Of a stretch of DNA of 64,000 bases, positions 55,397-63,861 are shown in pieces (the stretch's first letter is position 1; each line of letters begins with the position of its first letter). The position numbers were made by a program, and so were the translations under genes. The stretch covers positions 186,001 through 250,000 of the forward strand of contig NZ_JACHCI010000001.1 of assembly GCF_014200675.1 (NCBI RefSeq). The letters are read 5' to 3'. The notes beneath the pieces were generated by a model. It was not told the origin of the DNA, made no database searches, and saw only the letters and a program-made list of their open reading frames with translations. The DNA comes from Janthinobacterium saanense. Its GTDB lineage: Bacteria; Pseudomonadota; Gammaproteobacteria; Burkholderiales; Burkholderiaceae_D.

Positions 55397-55753
55397 ATGC
55401 GCTTGCTACTGACTTGGTTGATCAACGCGGCAGCGCTGTTTGCCGTTCCTTATCTGATGCACTCGGTGTCCATGAGCAGTGGCTGGACGGCGCTGCTGGC
55501 CGCTGCCTTGCTGGGCCTGGTCAACGCCCTGCTACGTCCATTGTTAATCTTGCTGACCTTGCCGGTGACGGTATTGTCGCTGGGCTTGTTCATCCTGATC
55601 GTCAACGGCTTTCTGTTCTGGCTGGTGGCGCAGGTCATCGATGGTTTCCATGTCACCAGTTTCTGGGCAGCCGTGGGCGGCGCATTGTTGTACAGCGTTA
55701 TTTCCTGGGCCCTGTCGACCTTACTTTTGAGTAAAAACGATGGCAGACCATAA
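55397..55753 (+). CDS. YvlD-like (phage-holin family) membrane protein
   Basis: A 118-residue protein with four transmembrane segments of the PF04020-type membrane-protein family, often named phage holin by automatic pipelines but normally chromosomal. No phage genes are near. It lies between ahcY and metF and overlaps metF by 14 bases, so it is cotranscribed. Function is unknown. Confidence 0.75.
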   Translation: MRLLLTWLINAAALFAVPYLMHSVSMSSGWTALLAAALLGLVNALLRPLLILLTLPVTVLSLGLFILIVNGFLFWLVAQVIDGFHVTSFWAAVGGALLYSVISWALSTLLLSKNDGRP

Positions 55754-56570
55754 CTTCAGCATTGAGTTTTTCCCGCCGAAAACTCCGGAAGGGACGGAAA
55801 AGTTGCGCGCCACGCGGGCAAAACTGTCCGAACTGCATCCTAAGTATTATTCGGTGACCTTTGGCGCCGGTGGCAGCACCCAGCAGGGCACGCTCGATAC
55901 CGTGCGCGATATTCTGGCGGCCGGCGAAGAAGCCGCGCCCCATCTGTCGTGCGTGGGCGGTACGCGCGAGTCTATCCGCAAGGTACTGGCCGACTTCAAG
56001 GATGCCGGCGTGGGCCGTATCGTGGCCTTGCGCGGCGACTTGCCCAGCGGTTACGGTGGGGCGGGCGAGTTCCGCTACGCCAATGAACTGGTGGAATTCA
56101 TCCGCGCCGAGACGGGCGACCATTTCCATATCGAAGTGGCCGGCTATCCGGAAATGCATCCGCAAGCCCGTTCGCCGCAAGACGATTTGCAGGCGCTGGT
56201 GCGCAAGGTGCAGGCGGGCGCCGATTCGGTCATTACCCAGTACTTCTACAATGCCGATGCGTATTTCCAGTTTATCGAGCAAACGCAGAAGGTGGGCATC
56301 AACGTGCCTATCGTGGCCGGCATCATGCCGATCACGAATTACACGCAATTGTTGCGCTTTTCTGAGATGTGCGGCGCGGAAATTCCGCGCTGGGTGCGTT
56401 TGAAACTGGCCAGCTTTGGCGACGATAGCGCTTCCATCAAGGCTTTCGGGCTGGACGTGGTGACCTCTCTGTGCGAACGCCTGCTCGAAGGTGGCGCGCC
56501 TGGCTTGCATTTCTATAGTCTGAACCAGGCGGCCGCCACCACGGCCCTCTGGCAGCGCCTGGTCAAATAG
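55740..56570 (+). CDS. metF: Methylenetetrahydrofolate reductase
   Basis: A 276-residue FAD enzyme that reduces 5,10-methylene-THF to 5-methyl-THF, the methyl donor for methionine. NFSIEFFPPKT and the GAGGSTQQGT and RGD(LP) motifs are typical. The start overlaps the previous gene by 14 bases. With metK and ahcY it completes the methyl cycle gene group. Confidence 0.95.
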   Translation: MADHNFSIEFFPPKTPEGTEKLRATRAKLSELHPKYYSVTFGAGGSTQQGTLDTVRDILAAGEEAAPHLSCVGGTRESIRKVLADFKDAGVGRIVALRGDLPSGYGGAGEFRYANELVEFIRAETGDHFHIEVAGYPEMHPQARSPQDDLQALVRKVQAGADSVITQYFYNADAYFQFIEQTQKVGINVPIVAGIMPITNYTQLLRFSEMCGAEIPRWVRLKLASFGDDSASIKAFGLDVVTSLCERLLEGGAPGLHFYSLNQAAATTALWQRLVK

Positions 56571-56582
56571 GTCAGCTTGCAG

Positions 56583-57182
56583 CTACAAGATATCGCCCTC
56601 GGTCACGATGTGATCGAGGGCGATGTCGTATGGGCCGCAGACAAATTCGGCCGCCAGGCAGGCATAGGCGATGCCGACCGTGCGCGGACGCGGCGCTGGC
56701 GCCAGGGTACGGTCGTAATAACCGCCGCCATAGCCGAGCCGGTAACGTTCTGCGTTAAAACCCAGGCAGGGCACCAGCAGCGCGGCGGGCGCCGGGCGCA
56801 AGCGCAAGAGGCTGGGCACGGCCACGCCCATGCCATCCTTGACCATCGTCTCACCAGGCGTCCAGGCCGAAAACGCCAGCGGCGCGTGTTTTTCCAGCAC
56901 CACCGGCAAGACCAAGGCCACGCCGCTGGCCGCCAGCTGCGCATATGCCGCGTGCAGATCGGGCTCGCCCTGCAGCGGCCAGTACACGCCCAGTTGCGTG
57001 ATATTTTCTTGTGCGCACCAGTCCAGCAGGCGCCGGGCGATGGCCTCATCCCACTGCAGGCGCGTGGCTTCGGGCAAGCTGCGCCGCGTGGTCAGCAGCG
57101 CTTTGCGCAAATCGGCTTTTTCCTCTGGTGCGATGGGTGGCCGGGTAGCCGGATCGCATGTTATTCTAGGGTCGCTGTTCAT
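56583..57182 (-). CDS. 5-formyltetrahydrofolate cyclo-ligase
   Basis: A 199-residue ATP-dependent enzyme (YgfA/Fau family) converting 5-formyl-THF to 5,10-methenyl-THF. The conserved P-loop region and LGYGGGYYDRTL motif are present. It is convergent with metF and thematically linked to it. Confidence 0.92.
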   Translation of the reverse strand: MNSDPRITCDPATRPPIAPEEKADLRKALLTTRRSLPEATRLQWDEAIARRLLDWCAQENITQLGVYWPLQGEPDLHAAYAQLAASGVALVLPVVLEKHAPLAFSAWTPGETMVKDGMGVAVPSLLRLRPAPAALLVPCLGFNAERYRLGYGGGYYDRTLAPAPRPRTVGIAYACLAAEFVCGPYDIALDHIVTEGDIL

Positions 57183-57214
57183 ATCGCCATCACGTTAGAA
57201 TTGAGAGTCGTACA

Positions 57215-59245
57215 TTGATTTCGCCATTAAAATGGATTGCCGGTACGATGCTGTGTGCGGCGTCGGCCATGTCCCCCCTGGCTGCCTTGGCCCAGGCCCT
57301 TGCCACTCCTGCCGCTGCAGGCGCCGTGCCCGCAGTTGCCCCCTTAGTTGCGCCGGTGCTGGCCGCCGATACGCGCAGCGATGACGATGCCTTTTTGCTG
57401 CTGCGCGACGCCGCGCGCAAGGACGACATCGAGAAGGCGGACTTTTATGCCGACCGCCTGACAAATTACCAGATTCCATCCTATGTCGACTATTATCGGC
57501 TGAAACCGCGCATCAAGCAGCTCACTGAAGCGCAGTTCCGCGATTACCTGAACCGCTATCAGGGCAGCGCCATCGCCGACCGTTTCCGCAATGACTGGCT
57601 GCTGGAACTGGGCCGCAAGCGCGACTGGGTGGTATTTGACGAGCAATATCCCCAATTCGTGCTCGATGACGATACCCAGCTCAAGTGTTATGCCCTGATG
57701 TCGAAAGTGGCCAAGGGCCAGAACGTGGCGGCCGATGCACGTAAATTGCTGCTGTCGCCGCCCGGTTATGGCGAAGCCTGCGGCAGCCTGATCGGCGCGC
57801 TGGCGCAAAGCGGCCAGTTCGACAGCAATGATTTATGGGCGCAAATCCGCCTGGCGGGCCAGACCAACGCCACCGGTCCGGCGCGCCGCATCGCGCTGCT
57901 GCTGGGTGCATCGGATGCAAAAATGGCGCAAGCCATCGATTTGCCCGCTTTGGTACTGGCCAAGGGGCCGGGCCTGAGCCGCGCCGACCATGAAATGTAC
58001 CTGGTGGCCGTGGCCCGCATGGCGAAAAGCACCTTGAAACTGGGCGTGGTGGCGCTGGACAAAGCCAGTGCCAAACTGACGCCGCAAGAGCGCGCCATCG
58101 GCTGGTCCAGCCTGGCCTTGCAAGCGTCGTATGCGCTGGCGCCGGAAGCGTCGGATTATTGGCAAAAAGCCACCGGCGCGCCGTTGAGCTCGGAACAGAT
58201 ACAGTGGAAGGCGCGGATTGCCTTGCGCGAAGGCAACTGGCCGCAGGTGAAATCGGTGATCCAGTCCATGCCGCAAGCCTTGCGTGACGATCCGACCTGG
58301 ATTTATTGGCTGGCACGCGCGCTGCAGGCCGAAACGCCGGGGCGTCCGAATGCCCAGGCCGAGTCGCTATACCGCACGATTGCCGACCAATCGAACTTCT
58401 ATGGCCTGCTATCGAACGAAGAGCTGGGCAACCATTTGATCTTGCCGCCGCCCGGCAAACCGGTCAGCCCGACAGAAATTGCCGCCATGGCCGCCAATCC
58501 GGGCTTGCAGCGGGCGCTGAAGTTTTTCAATATGCGTTTGCGCTTTGAAGGCACGCGCGAGTGGAACTGGGAATTGCGCGGCATGACGGAGCGCCAGTAT
58601 CTGGCCGCCGCCGAGTTTGCACGTCAAAACAATATCCTCGACCGCATGGTCAACACCTCGGACCGCACGCGCCTGGAAATCGATTACACGCAGCGTTATC
58701 CGACCCCGCACGATGACGTGATGCATCCGGCCACGCAAATGCTGGGCCTGGACAAGGCCTGGGTATATGGCTTGATACGCCAGGAATCGCGTTTCATCAT
58801 GGATGCGCAATCGCATGTGGGCGCTTCCGGCCTGATGCAGGTGATGCCATCGACGGCCCGCTATGTGGCCAAGAAGATAGGCCTGACCGATTTCGTGGTG
58901 GAAGCCTTGAGCGATGTGCGCACCAATGTCATGCTGGGCACCAATTACCTGAACATGGTGCTGGGCGGCCTGGACGGTTCGCAAGTGCTGGCCAGCGCCG
59001 CCTACAACGCGGGCCCGGGCCGGCTGCGCATCTGGCGCGCCGCCATGACGGGGCCGCTGGAAGGCGCTGTCTTCGCGGAAACGATTCCCTATTCGGAAAC
59101 GCGCGGCTACGTGAAAAACGTGATGTCCAATGCCACGTATTACGCCGCCCTGTTTGAAAAAAGCCCGCAGTCGCTGAAATCGCGCCTGGGGACAGTCGGG
59201 CCGAAAAACAGCGCCATTTCCGCCGACTTGCCGGCATCCAACTAA
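57215..59245 (+). CDS. slt: Soluble lytic murein transglycosylase Slt
   Basis: A 676-residue periplasmic enzyme. A signal peptide (about residues 1-27) is followed by a long superhelical U/L region (about 55-480). The C-terminal SLT domain (about 505-660) has catalytic Glu in RQESRF and the GLMQVMP motif. It cleaves glycan strands to anhydro-muropeptides. The start is TTG 57215 with GAGAG ahead; an ATG 33 bases on would shorten the signal. Confidence 0.92.
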   Translation: MISPLKWIAGTMLCAASAMSPLAALAQALATPAAAGAVPAVAPLVAPVLAADTRSDDDAFLLLRDAARKDDIEKADFYADRLTNYQIPSYVDYYRLKPRIKQLTEAQFRDYLNRYQGSAIADRFRNDWLLELGRKRDWVVFDEQYPQFVLDDDTQLKCYALMSKVAKGQNVAADARKLLLSPPGYGEACGSLIGALAQSGQFDSNDLWAQIRLAGQTNATGPARRIALLLGASDAKMAQAIDLPALVLAKGPGLSRADHEMYLVAVARMAKSTLKLGVVALDKASAKLTPQERAIGWSSLALQASYALAPEASDYWQKATGAPLSSEQIQWKARIALREGNWPQVKSVIQSMPQALRDDPTWIYWLARALQAETPGRPNAQAESLYRTIADQSNFYGLLSNEELGNHLILPPPGKPVSPTEIAAMAANPGLQRALKFFNMRLRFEGTREWNWELRGMTERQYLAAAEFARQNNILDRMVNTSDRTRLEIDYTQRYPTPHDDVMHPATQMLGLDKAWVYGLIRQESRFIMDAQSHVGASGLMQVMPSTARYVAKKIGLTDFVVEALSDVRTNVMLGTNYLNMVLGGLDGSQVLASAAYNAGPGRLRIWRAAMTGPLEGAVFAETIPYSETRGYVKNVMSNATYYAALFEKSPQSLKSRLGTVGPKNSAISADLPASN

Positions 59246-59258
59246 CCATAGCTGACCC

Positions 59259-59975
59259 ATGCAAACGACCATCCTCGATCCCAGCCTGACGCAAGCCCTG
59301 GCTGCTGCGCGCGAGCCCGGCCTGACCCTGATCATCGGCAACAAGAATTATTCGTCCTGGTCGATGCGCCCGTGGGTGGCCATGACGGCGTTCGGCATTC
59401 CCTTCCAGGAAGTGCGCGTCTTGCTCGACCAGCACGATACGGTGAATAAAATCGCCGAATACTCGGCTTGCGGCCGCGTGCCCGTGCTGCTGGCCGGCGA
59501 AATGACCATCTGGGACAGCCTGGCCATTTGCGAATACCTGGCCGAGCAGTTCCCGGATAAACATCTGTGGCCGCAAGACGTGGCCGCGCGCGCCATGGCC
59601 CGCAGCATCTGCGCTGAAATGCACGCGGGCTTTGCCGGCTTGCGCCGCGACATGTCGATGCATATCAAGGCCAGTCTGCCCGGCCGTGGCCGCACGGCTG
59701 CCGCCCAGGCGGACATCGGCCGCATCAGCGAAATCTGGGAAGAGTGCTTGTCGCGCTTTGGCCATCACCAGTTCCTGTTCGGCGACTTTTCGATTGCCGA
59801 CGCGTATTTCGCCCCCGTCGTCATGCGTTTTCGCACCTATGGCGTGACCCTGGCGCCAGCCCTGAACGCCTATTGCGAGCGCGTACAGGCGCACCCGGCC
59901 GTGGCCCGCTGGATAGCAGAAGCACTGGCGGAAACGGAAACGGCGCCCAAGCACGACGCCGCCTTACCCGATTAA
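59259..59975 (+). CDS. Glutathione S-transferase family protein
   Basis: A 238-residue GST. The thioredoxin-like N-domain begins with NYSSWSMRPWV (catalytic Ser region) and has GRVPVLLAGEMTIWDSLAICEYL. A helical C-domain follows. Substrate is unknown. It is between slt and cca in one rightward run. Confidence 0.88.
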   Translation: MQTTILDPSLTQALAAAREPGLTLIIGNKNYSSWSMRPWVAMTAFGIPFQEVRVLLDQHDTVNKIAEYSACGRVPVLLAGEMTIWDSLAICEYLAEQFPDKHLWPQDVAARAMARSICAEMHAGFAGLRRDMSMHIKASLPGRGRTAAAQADIGRISEIWEECLSRFGHHQFLFGDFSIADAYFAPVVMRFRTYGVTLAPALNAYCERVQAHPAVARWIAEALAETETAPKHDAALPD

Positions 59976-59988
59976 AGAGAAGTTCAAT

Positions 59989-61098
59989 ATGAAGATTTAC
60001 ACGGTCGGTGGCGCAGTGCGCGACCAACTGCTGGGTTTGCCCATCAAGGACCGCGATTATGTGGTCGTCGGCGCCACGCCCGACGATATGCTGCGCAAGG
60101 GCTTTCGTCCGGTCGGCAAGGATTTCCCCGTTTTTTTGCATCCGAAGACGCAGGAAGAATACGCGCTGGCCCGCACCGAGCGCAAGACGGCCCCCGGCTA
60201 CCGGGGCTTTGTGTTCCATACGGCGCCCGACGTGACCCTGGAGGAAGACCTGGTGCGGCGCGACCTGACCATCAATGCCATCGCCCAGGCCGATGATGGC
60301 AGCTTGAGCGACCCGTTTGGCGGCGTTGCCGATATCCACAACAAAATTTTCCGCCATGTATCCGAGGCGTTTGGCGAAGACCCCGTGCGCATCTTGCGCC
60401 TGGCCCGCTTTGCCGCCCGCTTCGACGGTTTCACGGTGGCGCCCGCCACCATGGACTTGATGCGCAGCATGGTGGACGGCGGCGAAGTCGACGCCCTGGT
60501 GGCCGAGCGCGTGTGGCAGGAAGTCGCCAAGGGCTTGCTGGAAGCCCATCCATCGCGCATGTTGACGGTGTTGCAAGAGTGCGGCGCCCTAGTGCGTATC
60601 ATGCCCGAACTGCCCATCGACGCCCGTCTGCTGCAAGTGATAGACGAGGCCGCCGCGCGTGGTCTTGACTTGCCCGTGCGCTTTGCCGTGCTGATGCGGC
60701 AAGTGCAAGTCAAACTGATCGATCAATTGAGTCTGCGCCTGCGCGTACCGAATGACTGTCGCGAACTGGCCGTGATGGTGGCGCGTGAGTCAGCCAAGGT
60801 AGAACTTGCGCCAAGCGCGTCGGCGGAAACCCTGGTCAGCCTGTTCGAACGCTGCGACGGTTTTCGCAAGCCGCAGCGCTTTAGCCAGCTGCTGCAGGCG
60901 CTGCAATGCGGTGCAGGTGATGATTTTTCGCAAGCTAGTTTGTTGCAGGATGGGCTAGATGCAGCGCGCGCCGTCAATGCGGGCGCCTTGGCGCAGGGCT
61001 GCGTTGATGATCCCAAACGCATTCCGGCTGTCATCCATGCCGCACGCGTCGAGGCTGTCAAGACCCGCCTGGGCCTGGCCGATGGCCCGTCAGCCTGA
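59989..61098 (+). CDS. cca: CCA tRNA nucleotidyltransferase with reduced C-domain
   Basis: A 369-residue class II CCA-adding enzyme. GGAVRD and the metal-binding DRDYVVVG, the RRDLTINAIA motif and tRNA-binding helical domains are present. Compared with the 412-residue Escherichia coli enzyme, the HD phosphohydrolase segment is missing. No His-Asp pair like HDLGK or the upstream IDTGIH region is seen between the PELPI and LRLRVPND segments. CCA addition should be intact. Phosphatase/phosphodiesterase activity is doubtful. Confidence 0.93.
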   Translation: MKIYTVGGAVRDQLLGLPIKDRDYVVVGATPDDMLRKGFRPVGKDFPVFLHPKTQEEYALARTERKTAPGYRGFVFHTAPDVTLEEDLVRRDLTINAIAQADDGSLSDPFGGVADIHNKIFRHVSEAFGEDPVRILRLARFAARFDGFTVAPATMDLMRSMVDGGEVDALVAERVWQEVAKGLLEAHPSRMLTVLQECGALVRIMPELPIDARLLQVIDEAAARGLDLPVRFAVLMRQVQVKLIDQLSLRLRVPNDCRELAVMVARESAKVELAPSASAETLVSLFERCDGFRKPQRFSQLLQALQCGAGDDFSQASLLQDGLDAARAVNAGALAQGCVDDPKRIPAVIHAARVEAVKTRLGLADGPSA

Positions 61099-61134
61099 AG
61101 CGCGGGAATACGCTACAATGGCCGGATGTTGCAC

Positions 61135-61168
61135 TGCACAATAATGCTATTTGATAACATTTTGTGCA
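61135..61168 (+). repeat. Inverted repeat before the GNAT gene
   Basis: Arms TGCACAA (61135-61141) and TTGTGCA (61162-61168), 20 bases apart with AT-rich centre, lie just below a TACAAT -10 (61114-61119) and above the AGGAG site. A regulator binding site or leader hairpin is possible. Confidence 0.4.
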
Positions 61169-61192
61169 GCGACACCGCCCCCAGGAGTTGAC

Positions 61193-61897
61193 GTGAGCTT
61201 AGCCAAATTATTTCAAAACCCGCTCAGGCGCTGGCTTAATCGCACTGGCGCTGGCAGCGCGCGTCCGAGCGTGCTGGTCAAGCAGCTGCATGAGCGCGAC
61301 CGCCGGCGCATGATGAAGCACTTCCTGTCGCTCGAGAAGAGTGACCGCTTACTGCGGTTTGGCAGCGCCTTGCCGGATGAACTGGTCGCGCAGTATGTGC
61401 AAAAGATGAATTTCTCGCGCGACATGATTTTTGGCGTGTATAGCAGCAGCTTCAAGCTGGTGGGCGTGGGCCATCTGGCATTTGCTCCCAGGGAACAGGC
61501 GCCGGCGAAAAACGTGGTGACGACCAAGGAGCAGGTGGCGGAGTTTGGCGTGTCCGTGTCGAAATCCATGCGCGGCATGGGGGTGGGCTCCAAGCTGTTC
61601 CAGCGGGCAGCGATCCATTGCCGCAACAATGATGTCGATACCCTGTATATGCATTGCCTGTCGAGCAACAAGACGATGATGCATATCGCCAAGAAGGCGG
61701 GCATGGAAATCCAGCGCGACTATGGCGAAGCCGATGCTTACTTGAAAGTATTGCCGCCCGACCCGTCCAGCATGCTGAAGGAAGCCGTGCAAGAGCAGTT
61801 CGCCATGTTCGACTACACCTTCAAGGCGAACGCCCGGGCCGCCTACAAACTGTTCGAGCGCTTGCCGGGCCGCAAGAAATCTTTGCCGCCGCAGTAA
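61193..61897 (+). CDS. GNAT-family N-acetyltransferase
   Basis: A 234-residue protein with a GNAT acetyl-CoA motif (SMRGMGVGSKLFQRA, about residue 130) and a longer C-terminal extension. Substrate is unknown. The GTG at 61193 is preferred to a longer frame because AGGAG lies 7 bases ahead. Confidence 0.82.
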   Translation: MSLAKLFQNPLRRWLNRTGAGSARPSVLVKQLHERDRRRMMKHFLSLEKSDRLLRFGSALPDELVAQYVQKMNFSRDMIFGVYSSSFKLVGVGHLAFAPREQAPAKNVVTTKEQVAEFGVSVSKSMRGMGVGSKLFQRAAIHCRNNDVDTLYMHCLSSNKTMMHIAKKAGMEIQRDYGEADAYLKVLPPDPSSMLKEAVQEQFAMFDYTFKANARAAYKLFERLPGRKKSLPPQ

Positions 61898-61898
61898 A

Positions 61899-62423
61899 CT
61901 AGAGCAGCGGCAGGGCGGTGGTATCCTTGATGCGCTGCAAGGCAAAGCTCGACTTCACATCCAGCACGGCCGGGTGGCGCAGCAAGGTGGCCATCATGAA
62001 GCGCGAAAAATGCTCCATGTCTTCCACATGCACGCGCAGCAGATAGTCCATTTCTCCCGTCATGGCGTAACAGGCCACCACTTCCGGCCATTGCGCGACA
62101 GCAACAGCGAAGTCGGCGCGCGGCGAGGTAGTCGTCACCAGATTGGGCGCCAGCACCCGCGCCGTGCTGTGGGCGGTGGCGTCGCTATGCTTTTCCAGCC
62201 GCACATTCACATAGGCCAGCAAGCCCAGGCCGATCTTTTCCGGGTCCAGCAGGGCCACATATTGGCGGATCACGCCTGCTTCTTCCAGCCGTTTTACCCG
62301 GCGCAAGCATGGCGATGGCGACAGGCTGACTTGCTCGGCCACGTCCTGATTTGACAGGCGGCCGTCGGCCTGCAGGACAGAGAGGATCTTGCGGTCCGTT
62401 TTATCCAGCGTAATTTTGCTCAT
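61899..62423 (-). CDS. Lrp/AsnC family regulator
   Basis: A 174-residue regulator. HTH (residues about 10-50, DKTDRKILSVLQADGRLSNQDVAEQVSLSPSPCLRRV) and an RAM ligand-binding domain. The ATG at 62423 has GGAGG just upstream. It is divergent from hppD, and a perfect palindrome at 62449-62463 lies between the starts, so it likely controls hppD and perhaps itself. Confidence 0.9.
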   Translation of the reverse strand: MSKITLDKTDRKILSVLQADGRLSNQDVAEQVSLSPSPCLRRVKRLEEAGVIRQYVALLDPEKIGLGLLAYVNVRLEKHSDATAHSTARVLAPNLVTTTSPRADFAVAVAQWPEVVACYAMTGEMDYLLRVHVEDMEHFSRFMMATLLRHPAVLDVKSSFALQRIKDTTALPLL

Positions 62424-62448
62424 GCTTCCTCCGGTGGTTCGACTTTCA

Positions 62449-62463
62449 CGCAATATTATTGCG
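62449..62463. promoter_or_regulatory. Lrp-type palindrome between lrp-like gene and hppD
   Basis: CGCAAT-ATT-ATTGCG is a perfect 15-bp palindrome of the Lrp/AsnC kind, 26 bases from the regulator start and 86 from hppD. A TATACT -10 for hppD is at 62517-62522. Confidence 0.55.
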
Positions 62464-62548
62464 CAAATCACGGTTCATCGGGAGATCTTTGGCATTTAAT
62501 GCCCGCAGACCACGCCTATACTGTGCGCTACTTCTTGGAGGAGACATC

Positions 62549-63676
62549 ATGCAATTTCAGCCCTGGGATAACCCGATGGGTACCGATGGTTTCGAGTTTG
62601 TAGAATATGCAGCGCCAGACCCAAAAGCATTGGGCAAGCTGTTCGAAAACATGGGCTTTACCGCCATCGCCCGCCACCGCCATAAAGATGTCACCCTGTA
62701 TCGTCAAGGCGACATCAATTTCATCATCAATGCCGAACAAGATTCGTTCGCGCAGCGTTTTGCCCGTCACCACGGCCCGTCCGTGTGCGCCATCGCCATC
62801 CGCGTCGATGACGCCGCGTTTGTGTACCGCCGCGCGCTGGAACTGGGTGCCTGGGGTTTCGACAATAAAACCGGGCCGATGGAACTCAATATTCCCGCCA
62901 TCAAGGGCGTGGGCGATTCGCTGCTGTACTTCGTCGACCGCTGGCGCGGCAAGGGCGCCGACAAGGAAAACGCCGCAGCGCCTGGCGGCATCGGCGACAT
63001 CAGCATCTATGACGTGGATTTCGTCGCCATTCCCGGCGCCGTCGCCAACCCGGTCGGCCATGGCCTGACCTATATCGACCACCTGACGCACAATGTGCAC
63101 CGTGGCCGCATGAAGGAATGGGCGGGCTTTTATGAAAGCCTGTTCAATTTCCGCGAAGTGCGCTACTTCGATATCGAAGGCAAGCTGACGGGCCTGAAAT
63201 CGAAAGCCATGACTTCGCCTTGCGGCAAGATCCGCATCCCGATCAATGAATCGTCGGACGACAAGTCGCAGATCGCCGAATACCTGGACGCCTATCACGG
63301 CGAAGGCATCCAGCACATCGCCCTGGGTACGGACGATATTTATTCATCGGTACAAGGCATGCGCGACACGGGCATCGACTTCCAGGACACCATCGAGACG
63401 TATTACGAACTGGTCAACCGCCGTTTGCCGAATCATGGCGAGCAGCTGGAAGAATTGCGCCGTTTGCGCATCCTGATCGATGGCCACAGTACGGAAACCG
63501 AGCGCGAACTGCTGCTGCAAATCTTCACGCAGACGGTGATCGGTCCGATCTTCTTTGAAATCATCCAGCGCAAGGGCGACCAGGGTTTTGGCGAAGGCAA
63601 TTTCCGCGCCCTGTTCGAATCGATCGAGCTGGACCAGATCAAGCGTGGCGTGCTGCAGGATAAAAACGTAGCTTAA
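62549..63676 (+). CDS. hppD: 4-hydroxyphenylpyruvate dioxygenase
   Basis: A 375-residue Fe(II) dioxygenase that turns 4-hydroxyphenylpyruvate into homogentisate (tyrosine catabolism). The iron ligands are His in YIDHLTHNV, His in IQHIALG and Glu in FFEIIQR. The ATG at 62549 follows GGAGGAGA. An in-frame upstream codon is ignored. Confidence 0.95.
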   Translation: MQFQPWDNPMGTDGFEFVEYAAPDPKALGKLFENMGFTAIARHRHKDVTLYRQGDINFIINAEQDSFAQRFARHHGPSVCAIAIRVDDAAFVYRRALELGAWGFDNKTGPMELNIPAIKGVGDSLLYFVDRWRGKGADKENAAAPGGIGDISIYDVDFVAIPGAVANPVGHGLTYIDHLTHNVHRGRMKEWAGFYESLFNFREVRYFDIEGKLTGLKSKAMTSPCGKIRIPINESSDDKSQIAEYLDAYHGEGIQHIALGTDDIYSSVQGMRDTGIDFQDTIETYYELVNRRLPNHGEQLEELRRLRILIDGHSTETERELLLQIFTQTVIGPIFFEIIQRKGDQGFGEGNFRALFESIELDQIKRGVLQDKNVA

Positions 63677-63753
63677 AGTAACAACAAGTAATAAAAGAGC
63701 GCCCGGCAGGAGTGCAGTGCAGCAAAGAACTGTGCGCATTCCTGTGCTAGTCT

Positions 63754-63768
63754 ATGACTATCAGTCAT
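63754..63768. promoter_or_regulatory. Palindrome upstream of the indolepyruvate oxidoreductase gene
   Basis: ATGACT-ATC-AGTCAT, a perfect 15-bp palindrome of the same 6-3-6 form as the site before hppD, lies 94 bases before the next start and is followed by TTTTTT. It could be an operator or a minimal terminator. Confidence 0.4.
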
Positions 63769-63861
63769 TTTTTCGCACCGGCCTGCCCACAAGGCAAAGC
63801 CGGTACGTGTGAGTTCAAGCGACTTGGCACGGCGTAGTACAGAGAATAATGGAGACACATA

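Noticed and set aside
55397-55753. Phage holin, hence a prophage remnant
   Set aside because: The holin-family label is a fold name. No phage genes lie nearby and it is embedded in a metabolic operon.
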